64,000 bases of DNA from Eledone cirrhosa. Lineage: Eukaryota > Mollusca > Cephalopoda > Octopoda > Eledonidae. The stretch is from NCBI GenBank assembly GCA_964016885.1, contig OZ024742.1:358203087-358267086 (forward strand), given 5' to 3'. A program made the position numbers and the translations under genes. Position 1 is the first letter of the stretch. Each line of letters starts with the position of its first letter. This document shows positions 1 to 9,957 of this stretch, one piece after another. The notes under the pieces are model-generated. The model saw only the letters and a program-made list of their open reading frames with translations, did no database searches and was not told the origin of the DNA.

Positions 1-330
1 GTGTTGTGTGTGTTGTGTTTGTGTTGTGTGTGTTGTGTTTGTGTTGTGTGTGTTATGTGTGTATTGTGTGTGTTGTGTGTGTGTTGTGTGTGTGTTGTGT
101 GTGTTGTGTGTGTGTTGTGTGTGTTGTGTGTGTTGTGTTTGTGTTGTGTGTGTTATGTGTGTATTGTCTGTGTTGTGTGTGTGTGTTGTGTGTTGTGTGT
201 TGTGTGTGTATTGTGTGTGTGTTGTGTATGTGTTGTGTGTGTTGTGTGTGTGTTGTGTGTGAGTTGTGTGTGGTGTGTGTGTGTTGTGTGTGTTGTGTGT
301 GTGTTGTGCGTGTGTGTGTTGTGTGTATAA
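1..330. repeat. GT-rich minisatellite, truncated at the left window edge
   Basis: The first 330 bases are an irregular array of short G/T blocks such as gtgttgtgtgt and gtgttgtgttt, with a few A substitutions (ttatgtg, gtattgtg). Long open frames on the plus strand encode only Cys/Val/Leu runs, which is the trivial translation of such a repeat and not a gene. It is not the mollusc telomere repeat (TTAGGG). The array probably continues to the left of the window. Confidence 0.93.
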
Positions 331-631
331 TTCTCAGCGTAGAATTAATGAGAATGTGTATTTCCCCATCTCATATTCCATATATACAATATATGTTGAA
401 TATATATTTATATATATATATATATATATAATATAAGATCAAAAGATGGTTAAAGGAGTTCCATGTATTTTATTATGCGCATTTCAAAAACAAACATCAT
501 CATGCAATAATATTTGTGTTTTCATCAGATAAAACAGGAGAACATGATATGAAGGCTAAAAAACACTTGTGGATAGTGCAGTTTTAAATCAACATATGAA
601 AAGTGGTTTTAGATTGATGTGTGATATTGGG
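331..631. other. AT-rich unique sequence with a short TA microsatellite
   Basis: Nothing gene-like is visible. A (TA)n run lies at about 404-432. The rest is AT-rich sequence without a recognisable family signature. Confidence 0.6.
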
Positions 632-1055
632 AAAAATATTTTATTTAGAGAGGGGGGGGGGGGAAGGATGAAAAAGGGGAGGAGATGAGAGGGAGAGATG
701 GGTGATTGAGAGAAAGAGATAGTTTTTATAACTGAGAGGAGATATATTGTTTTACATAGAGAGGTTGAAAACCGTTGGAAGATCATGTATAAATTAAAAA
801 AATTTGAAAATTAACGAAGGGAGGATATGTGCGAGGAAAAAATATTTTATTTAGGGAGGGGGGGGTGGAAAGGATGAAAAAAGGGGGAGGAGATGAGAGT
901 GAAGGTGGAGAGGGAGAGATGGGTGATAGAGAGAAAGAGATAGTTTTTATAACTGAGAAAAAGATATATTGTTTTACATAGAGAGGTTGAGAACCGTTGG
1001 AAGATAATGTATAAATTAAAGGAATTTGAAAATTAACGAAGGGAATTTATGTATG
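632..1055. repeat. Two-copy imperfect tandem duplication (about 205-bp unit), purine-rich
   Basis: The segment from about 632 to 829 recurs from about 839 to 1055. Shared landmarks in order are: aaatattttatttag, a poly-G run of 9-12 bases, ggatgaaaa, ggagatgagag, gagagatgggtga, agatagtttttataactgag, ttgttttacatagagaggtt and gaaaattaacgaaggga. The second copy has about a dozen extra bases and several substitutions, so the duplication is not recent. No coding potential is seen. Confidence 0.85.
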
Positions 1056-1060
1056 AAGAT

Positions 1061-1391
1061 AGAGAGAAAAAATAATAATTGTGGATGAATATTCTAACGT
1101 CAAAAAAAGTGTATGTTGATAAGTATTGTGGCAATTTCAAAATTAACGAAGAGAAAAATTATTAAGGTTTGTGTGTAGAAGGATTTGAGAAAAATAATGT
1201 GAAGTTAAAGTTTGTATATTGAAGGAATTGATAATATATGCGAATAAAGAGTTAAGATGTATTAAGAATGAGTTCGTTGATGGGGAGAAAAAATAATAAA
1301 TTAAGGATGAAATTGAGATTAAAAAGATTTATGATAGAGAGAAAAAATAATAATGATTGCGGATGAATATTCTAACGTCAAAAAAACAAAT
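1061..1391. repeat. Direct repeat of about 52 bp, copies 275 bp apart
   Basis: The block starting agagagaaaaaataataat and ending attctaacgtcaaaaaaa is present at 1061-1109 and again at 1336-1388, with a two-base insertion and one substitution between copies. The sequence between is AT-rich. Together with the tandem copies just upstream it indicates repeated local duplication of this purine-rich DNA. Confidence 0.75.
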
Positions 1392-1564
1392 GTATATGTT
1401 ATGAAGGATTTTACAAGGTGAAGATAGAATGAGGGTAATGAGTAAACAAGTATTATAGAGTGTATAATGCCCTTTAAAGTAAGGTAGGAAGATGGGTATA
1501 TTTTAACGAGGTGTATGTATATGTGCCTTTGAGAAAAGATTCTAAATTGATAAAGAATTGAATA
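1390..1564. other. AT-rich sequence, no feature seen
   Basis: No coding frame, repeat or RNA gene was recognised between the direct repeat and the minus-strand Penelope-like remnant. Confidence 0.5.
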
Positions 1565-2292
1565 TTAACTGTATACTTTGTGAAAAGTCCTATGGAATTT
1601 ATACAGGCAGATAGAAAACAAATCTGTACGTCTATTTATTATAGAATCTAGGTTAGAGATAATGGTAAATTTTTCTTTTAGGCAGAGATTACAGATTTTA
1701 GATAGAGAGCTGTTCAAGTATGTGGATGCAGAAGAAACCTTCTTCCAAAAGATGGTATATTTAATGTTTTTGTCTATCTTCAATATTTAGTTTATTCACT
1801 ATGTTGTGTATTTTGTTGTTGATGTTGGTGAGTGACGCATTATTAGTTTTTCTATAATTTTTCCTGAGTTCTTTATATATGAACTCATTGTAATTTTCAA
1901 CATCCATGTGATATAAGTTTCCAGTTTTGTCCGAGTGGACATGGATTTTTTATACTTTTTTAGGTCCAATAGGGTAGAATCAAAGTCCTTTTGAAAGATA
2001 GATTTATACTTCTTAAATTTGAGGTGTTTAATTAAGTTAAAAAGTCTTTCTCAAAATCTTCAAGTAGAGAGTTGTGTGGTGGATTCTTGTAAGTAGTGAA
2101 ATCATACATATATTTCCTATCTGTATATTTAGATTTTTTATCGAAGTGGTAGGCCCTCCATCTAACTCTTCTGATAAATTGGTTAGTTTTCTGTATCATA
2201 AGGAGTAAGAAGTCATCCTCAGAAGGTATTGGTATATTCGTTAAAGAAGTTCCCAAGTATTGTTTTTCCATTGTGATATGGATAATGGACAA
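1565..2292 (-). pseudogene. Internally deleted Penelope-like element (RT N-terminal piece joined to the endonuclease tail)
   Basis: Read on the minus strand, 2292-2032 encodes 86 residues resembling the region before the RT core of a widespread metazoan Penelope-like family (motif FIRRVRWRAYHF). After a frame change near 2035 the similarity continues (KFKKYKSIF, then HSDKTGNLYHMD in yet another frame) down to about 1765. There it runs directly into 1783-1565, which matches the Cys-containing C-terminal tail that follows the GIY-YIG endonuclease in such elements (CNLCLKEKF, INRRTDL). The RT catalytic core and the GIY-YIG motif itself are missing, so one large internal deletion plus at least two frameshifts have killed the copy. 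Family assignment is from recall of protein patterns. A different RT plus GIY-YIG lineage is possible. Confidence 0.6.
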
Positions 2293-2557
2293 GAGAAAGA
2301 GCTCAACTAAATGTATATGGAGTTATAAAATCATACATATATATGTATATACATAAATATAAAATTAACACACATATACAATACAAAAATAAGAATATTT
2401 CCGTGAAAATAGGAGCAAATTATGTAGATAAATCTACCAAAAGTTTACGGTAGTGTCCAATCCGTATGAAGAACTCAATGTAATCCGGATATCATGGAAA
2501 GAAGAGGTGCATTCAAAAATCACTTTCGGTGAAAGATAAACGGAATACAGAGTCAAG
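2293..2557. other. AT-rich spacer between opposed Penelope-like fragments
   Basis: No coding frame. This may be 5' non-coding sequence of the minus-strand element. A short TA-rich stretch (atacatatatatgtatatac) lies near 2330-2352. Confidence 0.45.
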
Positions 2558-2734
2558 ATAAAATATTAAAAAAATAATGAATAAAACAAAGAAACAAACA
2601 GTTCCTTATATTAAACAAAAAAAGTTCATTATTTAACGATCGTTTCTAGGACATATATGTGTTAGAATTGGCATGCATATTCAAAAGATCTATGTACAAA
2701 ATTATACAAACTATCAAGGAGAATATACATACCA
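2558..2734 (+). repeat. Left arm of a long inverted repeat (partner at 5359-5531)
   Basis: This 177-bp segment is the reverse complement of 5359-5531. By eye the arms differ only by a 4-bp indel (aaacaaacag against aaacag) and about one substitution (ggcatgcat against ggcatacat). The arm runs into the start of the plus-strand Penelope-like fragment. Penelope-like elements are known for pseudo-LTRs and inverted partial copies, which is the simplest explanation. Alternatives are TIRs of an unrelated transposon or a foldback. I saw no clear target duplication outside the arms. Confidence 0.92.
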
Positions 2735-2943
2735 GAAATAAGAATATAGAATATGATATGACCTGGAGTGTGCTCAAAAGAGCCACCCCTTATCAAAATA
2801 ATAGAAATGAATGTAGATTATGTTCCCAAGAACTATTTGAAATAATGAAATCTAAGGATATCCTATTAAATAAGCGACAGGAATTAATTATATCGTGTAA
2901 TCATAAACTGAGAAAAACATTTAAATATTATAAACCTAATTAA
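2659..2943 (+). pseudogene. C-terminal fragment of a Penelope-like element (endonuclease tail)
   Basis: An open frame of 94 residues with the same layout as the tail of the minus-strand remnant upstream: a tryptophan block (MTWSVLKRATPY), a C-x2-C box (CRLCSQELFEI), an NKRQELI block and a late C-x-H (SCNHK). This corresponds to the segment after the GIY-YIG motif in Penelope-like elements. The first 25 or so residues lie in the inverted-repeat arm and do not obviously belong to the domain, so the ATG is probably not a real start. RT and GIY-YIG core are absent. It is a relic, not a functional gene. Confidence 0.6.
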
Positions 2944-3800
2944 TAATATATATTTTAGAAATTAATATATAAATTAATTTAAATGTAGTTAACCTATAAT
3001 TTAATTAAAAATCTACTACAGATGAAATTAAAAAATATCGTGTAATCATAAACTGTGAAAAACTTTTAAATATTATTAACATAATTAATATATACTTTGG
3101 AAATTAATATATAGATTAATTTTAGTTTATTTAACCTTTTATTAAAATTCCTTTACATATGAAATATAACAAAATATCGTGTAATCAATAACAGAGAAAT
3201 ACTTTTTAATATTATAAACCTAATTAATATACAATTTAGAAATTAATTTATAAATTATTTTTAATTTAGTTAACCTATAATTTTAATTTAGTTAGCTTAA
3301 AATTAAAATTCTAAAACAGATGGATTGCAGAATATCGTGTAATCATAAACTGAGAAAAACTTTTAAATATATACATAATTAATATATTCTTTACAAATAA
3401 ATATATAGATTAATTTTAATTTAGTTAACCTATAATTATATTCTACTATAGATAAAATACAAAATTTTGCTTTAATTATTATAAACCTAATTAACATATA
3501 CTATAGAAATTAATATATAATTTTTAATTTAGTTAACCTATAATTAATATTCTACTACCGATGAAATACTTAATTTGGCTTTCCCTATTACAAAATTCAT
3601 TTCCTAAAATTGATACCATCATATTAATATTTTTAATTTAGTTATGCTATAATTAATACTCTACTACTGTTTAACTTCAAAATTCCGCTTTAAATATTAT
3701 AAACCTAAGTAGTATACACCTTAGAAATTAATATATTGACTATTTTTACTTTAATTAACCTATAATTAATAGTCTACTTATATTAAAATGCATAATTTAG
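2885..3800 (+). repeat. Diverged AT-rich tandem repeat derived from the Penelope-like 3' end
   Basis: The block atatcgtgtaatcataaact starts at about 2890, 3035, 3174 and 3332, followed each time by gagaaaa, tttaaatatta, aacctaattaa, gaaattaatatata and a gttaacctataatt block. More degenerate copies lacking the first block follow at about 3465, 3560 and 3680. Unit length is irregular, about 140-160 bp. The first copy overlaps the last codons and stop of the Penelope-like fragment, so the unit appears to be that element's C-terminal codons plus 3' untranslated region, amplified in place. Confidence 0.75.
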
Positions 3801-3947
3801 CCTTCTTTCTTACAAATACCATTTCCTAATACTGACACTACTATGTAAACACATATTATGATTTAAATGCAGATTAATATTCTATGTTCCTTGAAACCTA
3901 TATTTACTATTTCCCACTAATAATTTTAATCTCCCCCCCCCCCATAA
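3801..3947. other. AT-rich sequence ending in a poly-C run
   Basis: No coding frame. A run of 12 C lies at 3932-3943, immediately before the microsatellite tract. Confidence 0.5.
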
Positions 3948-4064
3948 TTATTCGTATTTGTAAGCGTGGATGTATGTATGTGTATGTAAGTATGTATGTA
4001 TGTTTTGTGTGTTTGTATGTGAGTATAAAAATACATATGTGCGCATGTAAATAAGTGTGTATGA

Positions 4065-4114
<50 letters not shown>

Positions 4115-4197
4115 GTGTATGTATGTATATGTATTTGTAGAGATGTGTGTATGTATGTGTATATATGTGCATAATTGTCTGACTGTGTGTATTTATT

Positions 4198-4273
<76 letters not shown>

Positions 4274-4495
4274 ATGTATGTCTCTATATTTATGTATGTC
4301 TGAGTGTGTGTGGTTGTGTGTATATATACATGGGTATGTCTGTGTATGTGTATATATATGTATATGTATGTGTGTGTGTGTACATATATGTGTGTATATA
4401 TATGTGTGTATATATATATGTATATGTATATATATATATATGTGTATGTATGTGTGTATGTGTGTGTACATATATGTATATATGTGTGTTGTGTG

Positions 4496-4543
<48 letters not shown>

Positions 4544-4700
4544 TGTGTATTTATATGTATGAGTATATGTTTTACTTTTTTTTATGTATATGCATACAAA
4601 CAGGTTAATATGCGTGAGGTTAAGTATGTGTATGTGTGTGTGTATGTATGTATGTATGTATCGAACGTATGGATGTGTAAATGTGTGTATGTATATAAGC
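3948..4700. repeat. Compound (TA)n/(TG)n microsatellite tract
   Basis: Long TA runs at about 4067-4103, 4203-4263 and 4503-4541 are embedded in TGTA/TG-rich sequence. The long tyrosine/isoleucine/cysteine open frames here on both strands are low-complexity translations and not genes. Confidence 0.95.
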
Positions 4701-4934
4701 ATGTATATTTTATGTCTCTCTTTTATGTTTTTTTATGTTTTTATTATATTTCTTTTATTATATTTCTTTTTATTTCTAAATTTATAGATACATTTTTATA
4801 AATATGCTGAGTCTGACACTCTCCTTAAATTACTTACTCCCTTACCTCCTTTTAATTCTGCATCTAGATGTAAGTGTGTGTGGCCGTGTTTATGTGTGCG
4901 CGCCTCAATATCCATATAGTTATAATAATAATAT

Positions 4935-4940
4935 ATACGT

Positions 4941-4972
<32 letters not shown>

Positions 4973-5085
4973 GTGTTCGTAGGTATGTGTGTGTTTATGT
5001 ATATATGCGTGTGTGTGTATGAATGTATGTATATGTGTGTATATATGTATGTATATATATATGTATATGTATGTATATTTTGTCT
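4935..5085. repeat. TG/TGTA-rich microsatellite
   Basis: Contains (TG)n at about 4941-4965 followed by interspersed TATG and TG repeats. No gene is present. Confidence 0.9.
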
Positions 5086-5358
5086 GTGGATTATAAACAT
5101 ACAGAGACATTAGCCCTAAATTTTTATATTTACATACACTTTTTCGACATGCGTATGCATGTGAACATACATTTTTATGCATATCTGTGAACGAGGTTAC
5201 TTACATATATACACACACCTAACTGTATTTTCTTGATGAATTTTTATGTATTTCATTGGTCTATTTAAAATCTGTTCCCAAACAGACCTGTAATTTTGAA
5301 TTGTTGTTATTATCAATAAATATACTTCATTATTTCTGAAGACAGCATATATATGTGA
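5086..5358. other. AT-rich unique sequence, no feature seen
   Basis: No coding frame or known repeat was recognised between the microsatellite and the right arm of the inverted repeat. Confidence 0.5.
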
Positions 5359-5531
5359 TGGTATGTATATTCTCCTTGATAGTTTGTATAATTTTGTACA
5401 TAGATCTTTTGAATATGTATGCCAATTCTAACACATATATGTCCTAGAAACGATCGTTAAATAATGAACTTTTTTTGTTTAATATAAGGAACTGTTTCTT
5501 TGTTTTATTCATTATTTTTTTAATATTTTAT
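5359..5531 (-). repeat. Right arm of the long inverted repeat (partner at 2558-2734)
   Basis: Near-perfect reverse complement of 2558-2734. Its outer end abuts a TA-rich stretch (tatatatgtatatata), which prevents a clear call of the outer boundary. The arms enclose about 2.6 kb containing the Penelope-like tail, the derived tandem repeat and the microsatellites. Confidence 0.92.
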
Positions 5532-5626
5532 ATATATGTATATATAAACATACACTGTAAGTCTTTAATATACAATATGCATTGGATAGAATGATTTATG
5601 GTGTAAATTTTAGTCCACTGCTCCCT

Positions 5627-5712
5627 GACTTCAAAGTCTCATCAAGTTCATGTTTGCCTTTTCTCCTTTCGAGGTCAATAAAAAAAGTAGCAGTCTAGTA
5701 CTGGGGTTGATT
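5627..5712 (+). mobile_element. Degenerate fragment of a cephalopod tRNA-derived SINE
   Basis: The order gacttcaaagtctca, tttgccttttctcctttcg, aggtcaataaa, gtagcagtctagtactgggg and ttgatt matches the B-box-to-body part of the SINE seen complete at 16741-16928. The 5' tRNA part and the 3' tail are not recognisable. Confidence 0.6.
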
Positions 5713-7156
5713 CTTCTTCTATATCTCTTTCTCACTTCCATTCTCTCTTACTTTTTATCCTTCTCTGGAAGAAACCTGCTTTGTTCAGACCTGGAAAGGG
5801 ATGGGCTCTACCAAGTTTAAAATACCCAAGAAATGCCATATGTTACTAACACTGAGTGTTACAGGACCAAGAAGAAGAAGAAGAAGGCTGCTGTTTCTAG
5901 CATGTTGAACAACTGCATAGACACTCCCTTCTAGGATTGTGTTATTAGCTATGGACTATTGGAAAGATTTCTGCCTAGATAAACATATATGAAGGAATAT
6001 TACAGTTCACTGGAAGTTAATTAATTATTAAGAATATCTCATATAGATTGGGGTTGACATCTGGAAAGATAATGATTTTACGGATAATTCTTGTATTATC
6101 AGAAGAATGTGGGTATTTGTGATAGAAGCCTTCTTATTGGTAGGAGTGAGAATGATATTATATTTTGACAATATATAAGATAAGAGACTTTTAAAATTTC
6201 ATATTACCAAAAAAAACAATGTTTGTGTGAGAGATAAATAAAGATAAACAATTCCCAGAGTAGTTTTTCCTAAACTAAATATTCTGTAATACATGATTTT
6301 CTCACTGATCTCCATATTTATATGGAGTAACACATGATTGAAGTGTAAAACATCTCTATAATGATGTCTTCACAATAACACATTTGAGGTTTGTTAGGGT
6401 ACACTGTCTACTGTTAATCTATGTTAGTTGGCTACACTCCTCCCTTTCTGTCTCATCTACCTCCTCCTCCTCCTACTCCTACTCCACCTCACTCTACTCC
6501 TCCTCCTCCATTCATCTGTTTCTCTATACCTGTAATTATGAACTCGGTCTCCTCTACCACACTCTCCTGCTATTTATATGCACTTCTTTGTCATCTCCTG
6601 TCCCCTGAGATCAGCTCTTATTCCCCCCACCCTCTCTTTCTGGGGGCCACCTCTCCAGCAGATTTATTCTACTTACCTCCCTTGGAATTTTCTTATAAAA
6701 CCCTTATTCGTTATATACAGTTTTTTTTTATATTACAAAAAAGAAAAAAATTAGTACAAAATGTCACAAAATTAGAATCAATAAATTGGTGATATTGATT
6801 TCTTACATCATCAGCAGACTGTAAATAGAGTAAAGCAGATTGATGACATGTCCTATATGTCTAATACTTATTTACCTGGGGGTCAGGAAATCCAAATCTA
6901 TCCCAGAGAGAATTCAGCAGAGATCCCATAGTGTGATATAATGAAAGTTAGCAATACAGTTACTCAAGTCCTCTGCTAGTTCTCTAACCTCCCTCCTGAC
7001 ATCTGAACGAGTGATTTCTCCTACCAACTAACTTACCCTCCACCTCTGGGTCTTGGTTAATAGCATGGAGAAGATATTGTCTCAGAAGACGGCGAGAGAA
7101 ATGCCCTAAAACAGCCATCCAACTTGCAAGGCTCGCACTGGCAGGTAGCCAACTCT
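5713..7156. other. AT-rich intergenic sequence with low-complexity patches
   Basis: No gene is supported. Visible patches are an (AAG)n run at 5870-5887, a CT-rich tract at about 6440-6515 (ctcctcctcctactcctact) that produces spurious Ser/Pro frames, and A/T homopolymers at about 6720-6750. The open frames at 6384-6792 follow this low-complexity composition and show no domain. Confidence 0.6.
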
Positions 7157-7159
7157 GCT

Positions 7160-7345
7160 CCAATAGCTTCTAATTTAGACGCAAGTCTAGCAATTTTGTT
7201 GGGTGGCGGAGTCAATTAAATCAAATGGTTTTATAATTTATTGACCCAGAAAGCATGAAAAGGCACAATTGCCCTCAGTCAGATTTGAACTCACAATGTA
7301 AAGAGCTGGAATAAATTCCATATGGTATTCTGTCCAATCCCAAAT
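7160..7345 (-). mobile_element. tRNA-derived SINE (cephalopod type), minus strand
   Basis: Read on the minus strand it has a block resembling ccagctctttacattgtgag, a B-box-like gagttcaaatct (plus positions 7281-7292), a cttttcatgctttctgggtc/aataaatta body, aattgact, and a tail near aattagaagctattgg. This is the same architecture as the plus-strand SINE at 16741, with many substitutions, so it is an old copy. Confidence 0.75.
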
Positions 7346-7420
7346 CATGTTAATAACATTAAGGGTTATATAAAATCTGGGAAAGAGCTATAATGTATAT
7401 GTAATATAGTAATAATTCAA

Positions 7421-7638
7421 CCCTTTAGTATTTACATTACTCTATATATACTATTGTATTTTCATGGTAAAGTCTTTACCTCACATAATTATCTCACATA
7501 ATATTGAATCTATGAGATTTTGTTATTTATTTTGAAAACAATACCTTAACGTCGGTATGAGTGGCCAGTTATGACCAATTTGAACAGAAAGAGATGAGAG
7601 AATTCTGGTTGGATATGGCCGGTTTAAATGCTAAAGGG
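7421..7638. mobile_element. piggyBac-like MITE (218 bp)
   Basis: The ends are inverted: ccctttagtatttac on the left and gtttaaatgctaaaggg on the right. The right end is followed by ttaa (7639-7642) and the left end is preceded by tcaa (7417-7420), consistent with a TTAA target duplication with one mutation. CCCT-type termini with TTAA are typical of piggyBac. The interior carries no transposase. Assignment is from the termini only. Confidence 0.6.
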
Positions 7639-7867
7639 TTAAATCAGTAACAAACATTGTAATCACAATTAAAATAAATGATCCCACTTGATTAATAGAT
7701 AATAGCTTTAGGAAAAATAAATTATATTTGTCTCTGCTGTGACCTTTAGTGCTTACTTGTACTGCAGGTGCAAGAAGGAGGACTTATTTACAAACCAAGC
7801 TTTGTAAGCCCCCTTTTTTGCTTGGACAGCATATTTGACCTTGTGCTGCTTCTTCTCCAAATTGATA

Positions 7868-8110
7868 TATCACAGATCCGATACTATAAGCATGTGGTTA
7901 GAATGTCTCAGGAAAGAATCACTGGGCAGATTTTATTGGCAAAACCAACAGGAGATGCAGGGACAGAACCTAAGCAAGATGGTTGGATAACATCTGTGAG
8001 TTTGGCTGGTCTTGCTTGAGGATCTAGCCAGATTAAGTGGGGAAGGTTGCTTCTGACAGGACCCACTGGAAGGAGTACTTGAGGACTCTACGCCCATGAC
8101 CCTCTCAAGA
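7868..8110 (+). pseudogene. Decayed C-terminal tail of a LINE (non-LTR retrotransposon)
   Basis: The frame around 7880-8019 contains RYYKHVVRMSQERITGQIL and AKPTG, which resembles the W/Y-GHV-x-RM ... LLAKPTGKRPRGRPR tail found at the C-terminus of many LINE reverse transcriptases. After a stop at 8017-8019 the remaining similarity (tgacaggaccca, aagaataagtgggcaaagaag) is out of frame. A second copy of the same tail lies on the minus strand near 16350-16535. The start at 7768 is arbitrary. The RT domain is absent. Confidence 0.6.
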
Positions 8111-9034
8111 ATAAGTGGGCAAAGAAGTTTTATCCTGTAGTCTTTCTTTAGCTGAACAACATGAAAGGAAATATTTTATGTTGAACAAACAAAAACTTAT
8201 GATTAATAAACATTTTTGCTCCTACCTTACAGAATTTGAGGCCTTCTGCATAAGTTAATAATCAATATTTCAAATAAGACAATAGAATATTGAACTAAAT
8301 ACATTATAGTATTTTATTTCATACTTCTTAGTTTTAATTTCACATTTCATTTGTTTTCTATTTCTCCAGGGTTGATAAAATATGCAGATGTTATATATCA
8401 ATCTGTTATACACACCATTGTTCAACAATAAGTCTTGTGTAACAATTAGAAATCAATATTAGAATTAATTATTTGATGGCAATATTAGTATTGGTAAAAT
8501 AATTAATTATTAATTTAATAGCAGCCATTTTGACACAATTTTCAACTATTATCACAACTATATTACCAACTTGAAGGTAATTCAAATACCCTTGTGTTCA
8601 GTAAATATTTTATGTTCTTGTATTATAAATCAGTTAATTACATGTCAACATGAAGTCAAAAATACACAGTTTAATTACACATATATTGTTGTTTTCTTTT
8701 TCATAAAGTATATTTCAATATTTATAAATTTATATAATAGCGATTCATAAAGAGTAAAATGTAAGAAAAATATTATTAAAACATTATAAATCTATGGCAG
8801 TGGTGTACAGGGCGTAACTAGGGTGTACCGAGCATGGCTCAGGCTCTGGCTGACACAAGAAGATGGGCACCACTTGAACTAGGAGCACTTTCTATTCAAG
8901 TGAGATAACCTATCATCAGAGAGTGAGATGTATGATCTGTGATTATCATGGATGAGAAACACTATGATGGCTGCATCATTAAACTATTTATATGAATTAT
9001 TATGTCCGTAGTTAAAAATACAGTGTTGGGCAAG
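8111..9034. other. AT-rich unique sequence, target region of the LTR element
   Basis: No gene seen. Around 8800-8900 a more GC-rich block (cagtggtgtacagggcgtaa and onward) may be part of an unidentified old repeat. The sequence up to 9034 is the left flank of the retrotransposon insertion. Confidence 0.5.
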
Positions 9035-9038
9035 GGCG
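9035..9038. repeat. Target-site duplication ggcg, left copy
   Basis: The ggcg immediately before the 5' LTR is repeated immediately after the 3' LTR at 15147-15150. A 4-bp duplication is normal for Ty3/gypsy integrases. Confidence 0.8.
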
Positions 9039-9466
9039 TGTAGTAAGAGTTGCCTCCCCTGCCACGACAATCGAATCGCTGTTCTCTAGACAGGAAGTAG
9101 GTGGAGTTGCTTCCCTTTGGGATTGACCAAACTCCCTAGTGGTCACTTCCGGTCAACAGAGATAAAAGGAGTGATTAACCGCGAAATCTCTCTCTCGCCT
9201 CCTGATTCCTGAAGTGGTAACATCTTCGACCATAGCTGGTGATTCTTTCTGGACGACCCTTTCGTTACCAGCACAATGCAGCTCACCAGCCTGAGATGAG
9301 AGCGCCAAGACATTTTCTACCAACTTCACAATCGTATTATTGCCATCGGGTAACAACCCTTTACATTATACACCTTTGACTTCTATGAAGTAAAACTTTA
9401 TCACACACACCAGTACTCTTTGTCTTTTATATTATGTTGCATGTGCACCGATATCTATTTCCTAAA
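9039..9466 (+). repeat. 5' LTR
   Basis: 428 bp starting tgtagtaagagttgcc and ending gatatctatttcctaaa. It differs from the 3' LTR only at 9125 (g against a at 14805) and 9172 (t against c at 14852). A TATA-like gataaaag lies at 9161-9168, and an agtaaa at 9389-9394 followed by T/TG-rich sequence could act in 3' end formation. The end does not carry the usual CA, so the exact last base was set by the equal length of the copies and by the target duplication. Confidence 0.93.
9161..9170 (+). promoter_or_regulatory. Putative TATA-like element of the LTR promoter
   Basis: gataaaagga lies about 120 bases into the LTR, at a plausible place for a U3 promoter. The same sequence is in the 3' LTR at 14841-14850, and a similar tataaaggag occurs in the possible solo LTR at 15371-15380. 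Function is inferred. Confidence 0.4.
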
Positions 9467-9467
9467 G

Positions 9468-9485
9468 TGGTGACCCCGACGTGAT
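9468..9485 (+). other. Primer-binding site complementary to tRNA-Trp
   Basis: tggtgaccccgacgtgat, starting one base after the 5' LTR, is the reverse complement of the 3' end of animal tRNA-Trp including the added CCA. Reverse transcription would be primed here. tRNA-Trp priming is a hallmark of the CsRn1 clade. Confidence 0.88.
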
Positions 9486-9957
9486 ATTATTATTTTTTTT
9501 TTTTCAATGGGAAATGGTATACGGTGTATCTGATATGATATAAGACACAAACAAAAAAAAAAAATAGAAAAAAGAGAAAAATATAACACCTACAATTATT
9601 GACAGGCAGACAAACCACAATTCTATAAATGTTTTCACCATTCTCTTTTCTCTCCTTTTTCTGCCTTTCGCTTCTCTCGCAAAAAAATAATTTTTATGAG
9701 GATGACAAGATGGAGTCTCTCTTCTCTTTAAATAGTGTTTTGGCGCGAAATAGTCCGCCATGTTGGATTTTTTTTTTTGTTGAGTTTTTAGGTCCCCCGA
9801 AATTAACGTAGATAACAGCATTCAAGTAATCGCTTGTTCGCACACTGTCCCGGATGCATTAGTTTTCCGGTTCAGTGCTCTGACGAAAGATTTTAGTTTC
9901 CATTTACTGTTACCTTAGAGACATTTTTTCCATACGGTAGATCACTACGGCATACCA
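9486..9957 (+). other. Retrotransposon leader (5' untranslated region)
   Basis: About 470 bases between the primer-binding site and gag, with T-rich and A-rich stretches (9491-9505, 9554-9565, 9767-9779). Short open frames here have no domain. Packaging or translation signals are expected but cannot be identified by eye. Confidence 0.7.

Noticed and set aside
1..330. Telomeric repeat.
   Set aside because: The array lacks TTAGGG or any other regular telomere unit.
1..431. Cys/Val-rich open frames up to 141 residues.
   Set aside because: They are translations of the GT-rich minisatellite and appear in all three plus-strand frames.
3948..5113. Long Tyr/Ile/Cys- or Thr/His-rich open frames on both strands.
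   Set aside because: They are translations of TA and TG microsatellites.
6384..6792. Ser- and Pro-rich frames that might suggest a small secreted protein.
   Set aside because: They follow a CT-rich low-complexity tract, overlap each other in different frames and show no domain.
9153..9356. Minus-strand 67-residue frame in the LTR, repeated in the 3' LTR.
   Set aside because: Its duplication is explained by the LTR. No domain is visible and it is antisense to the element.
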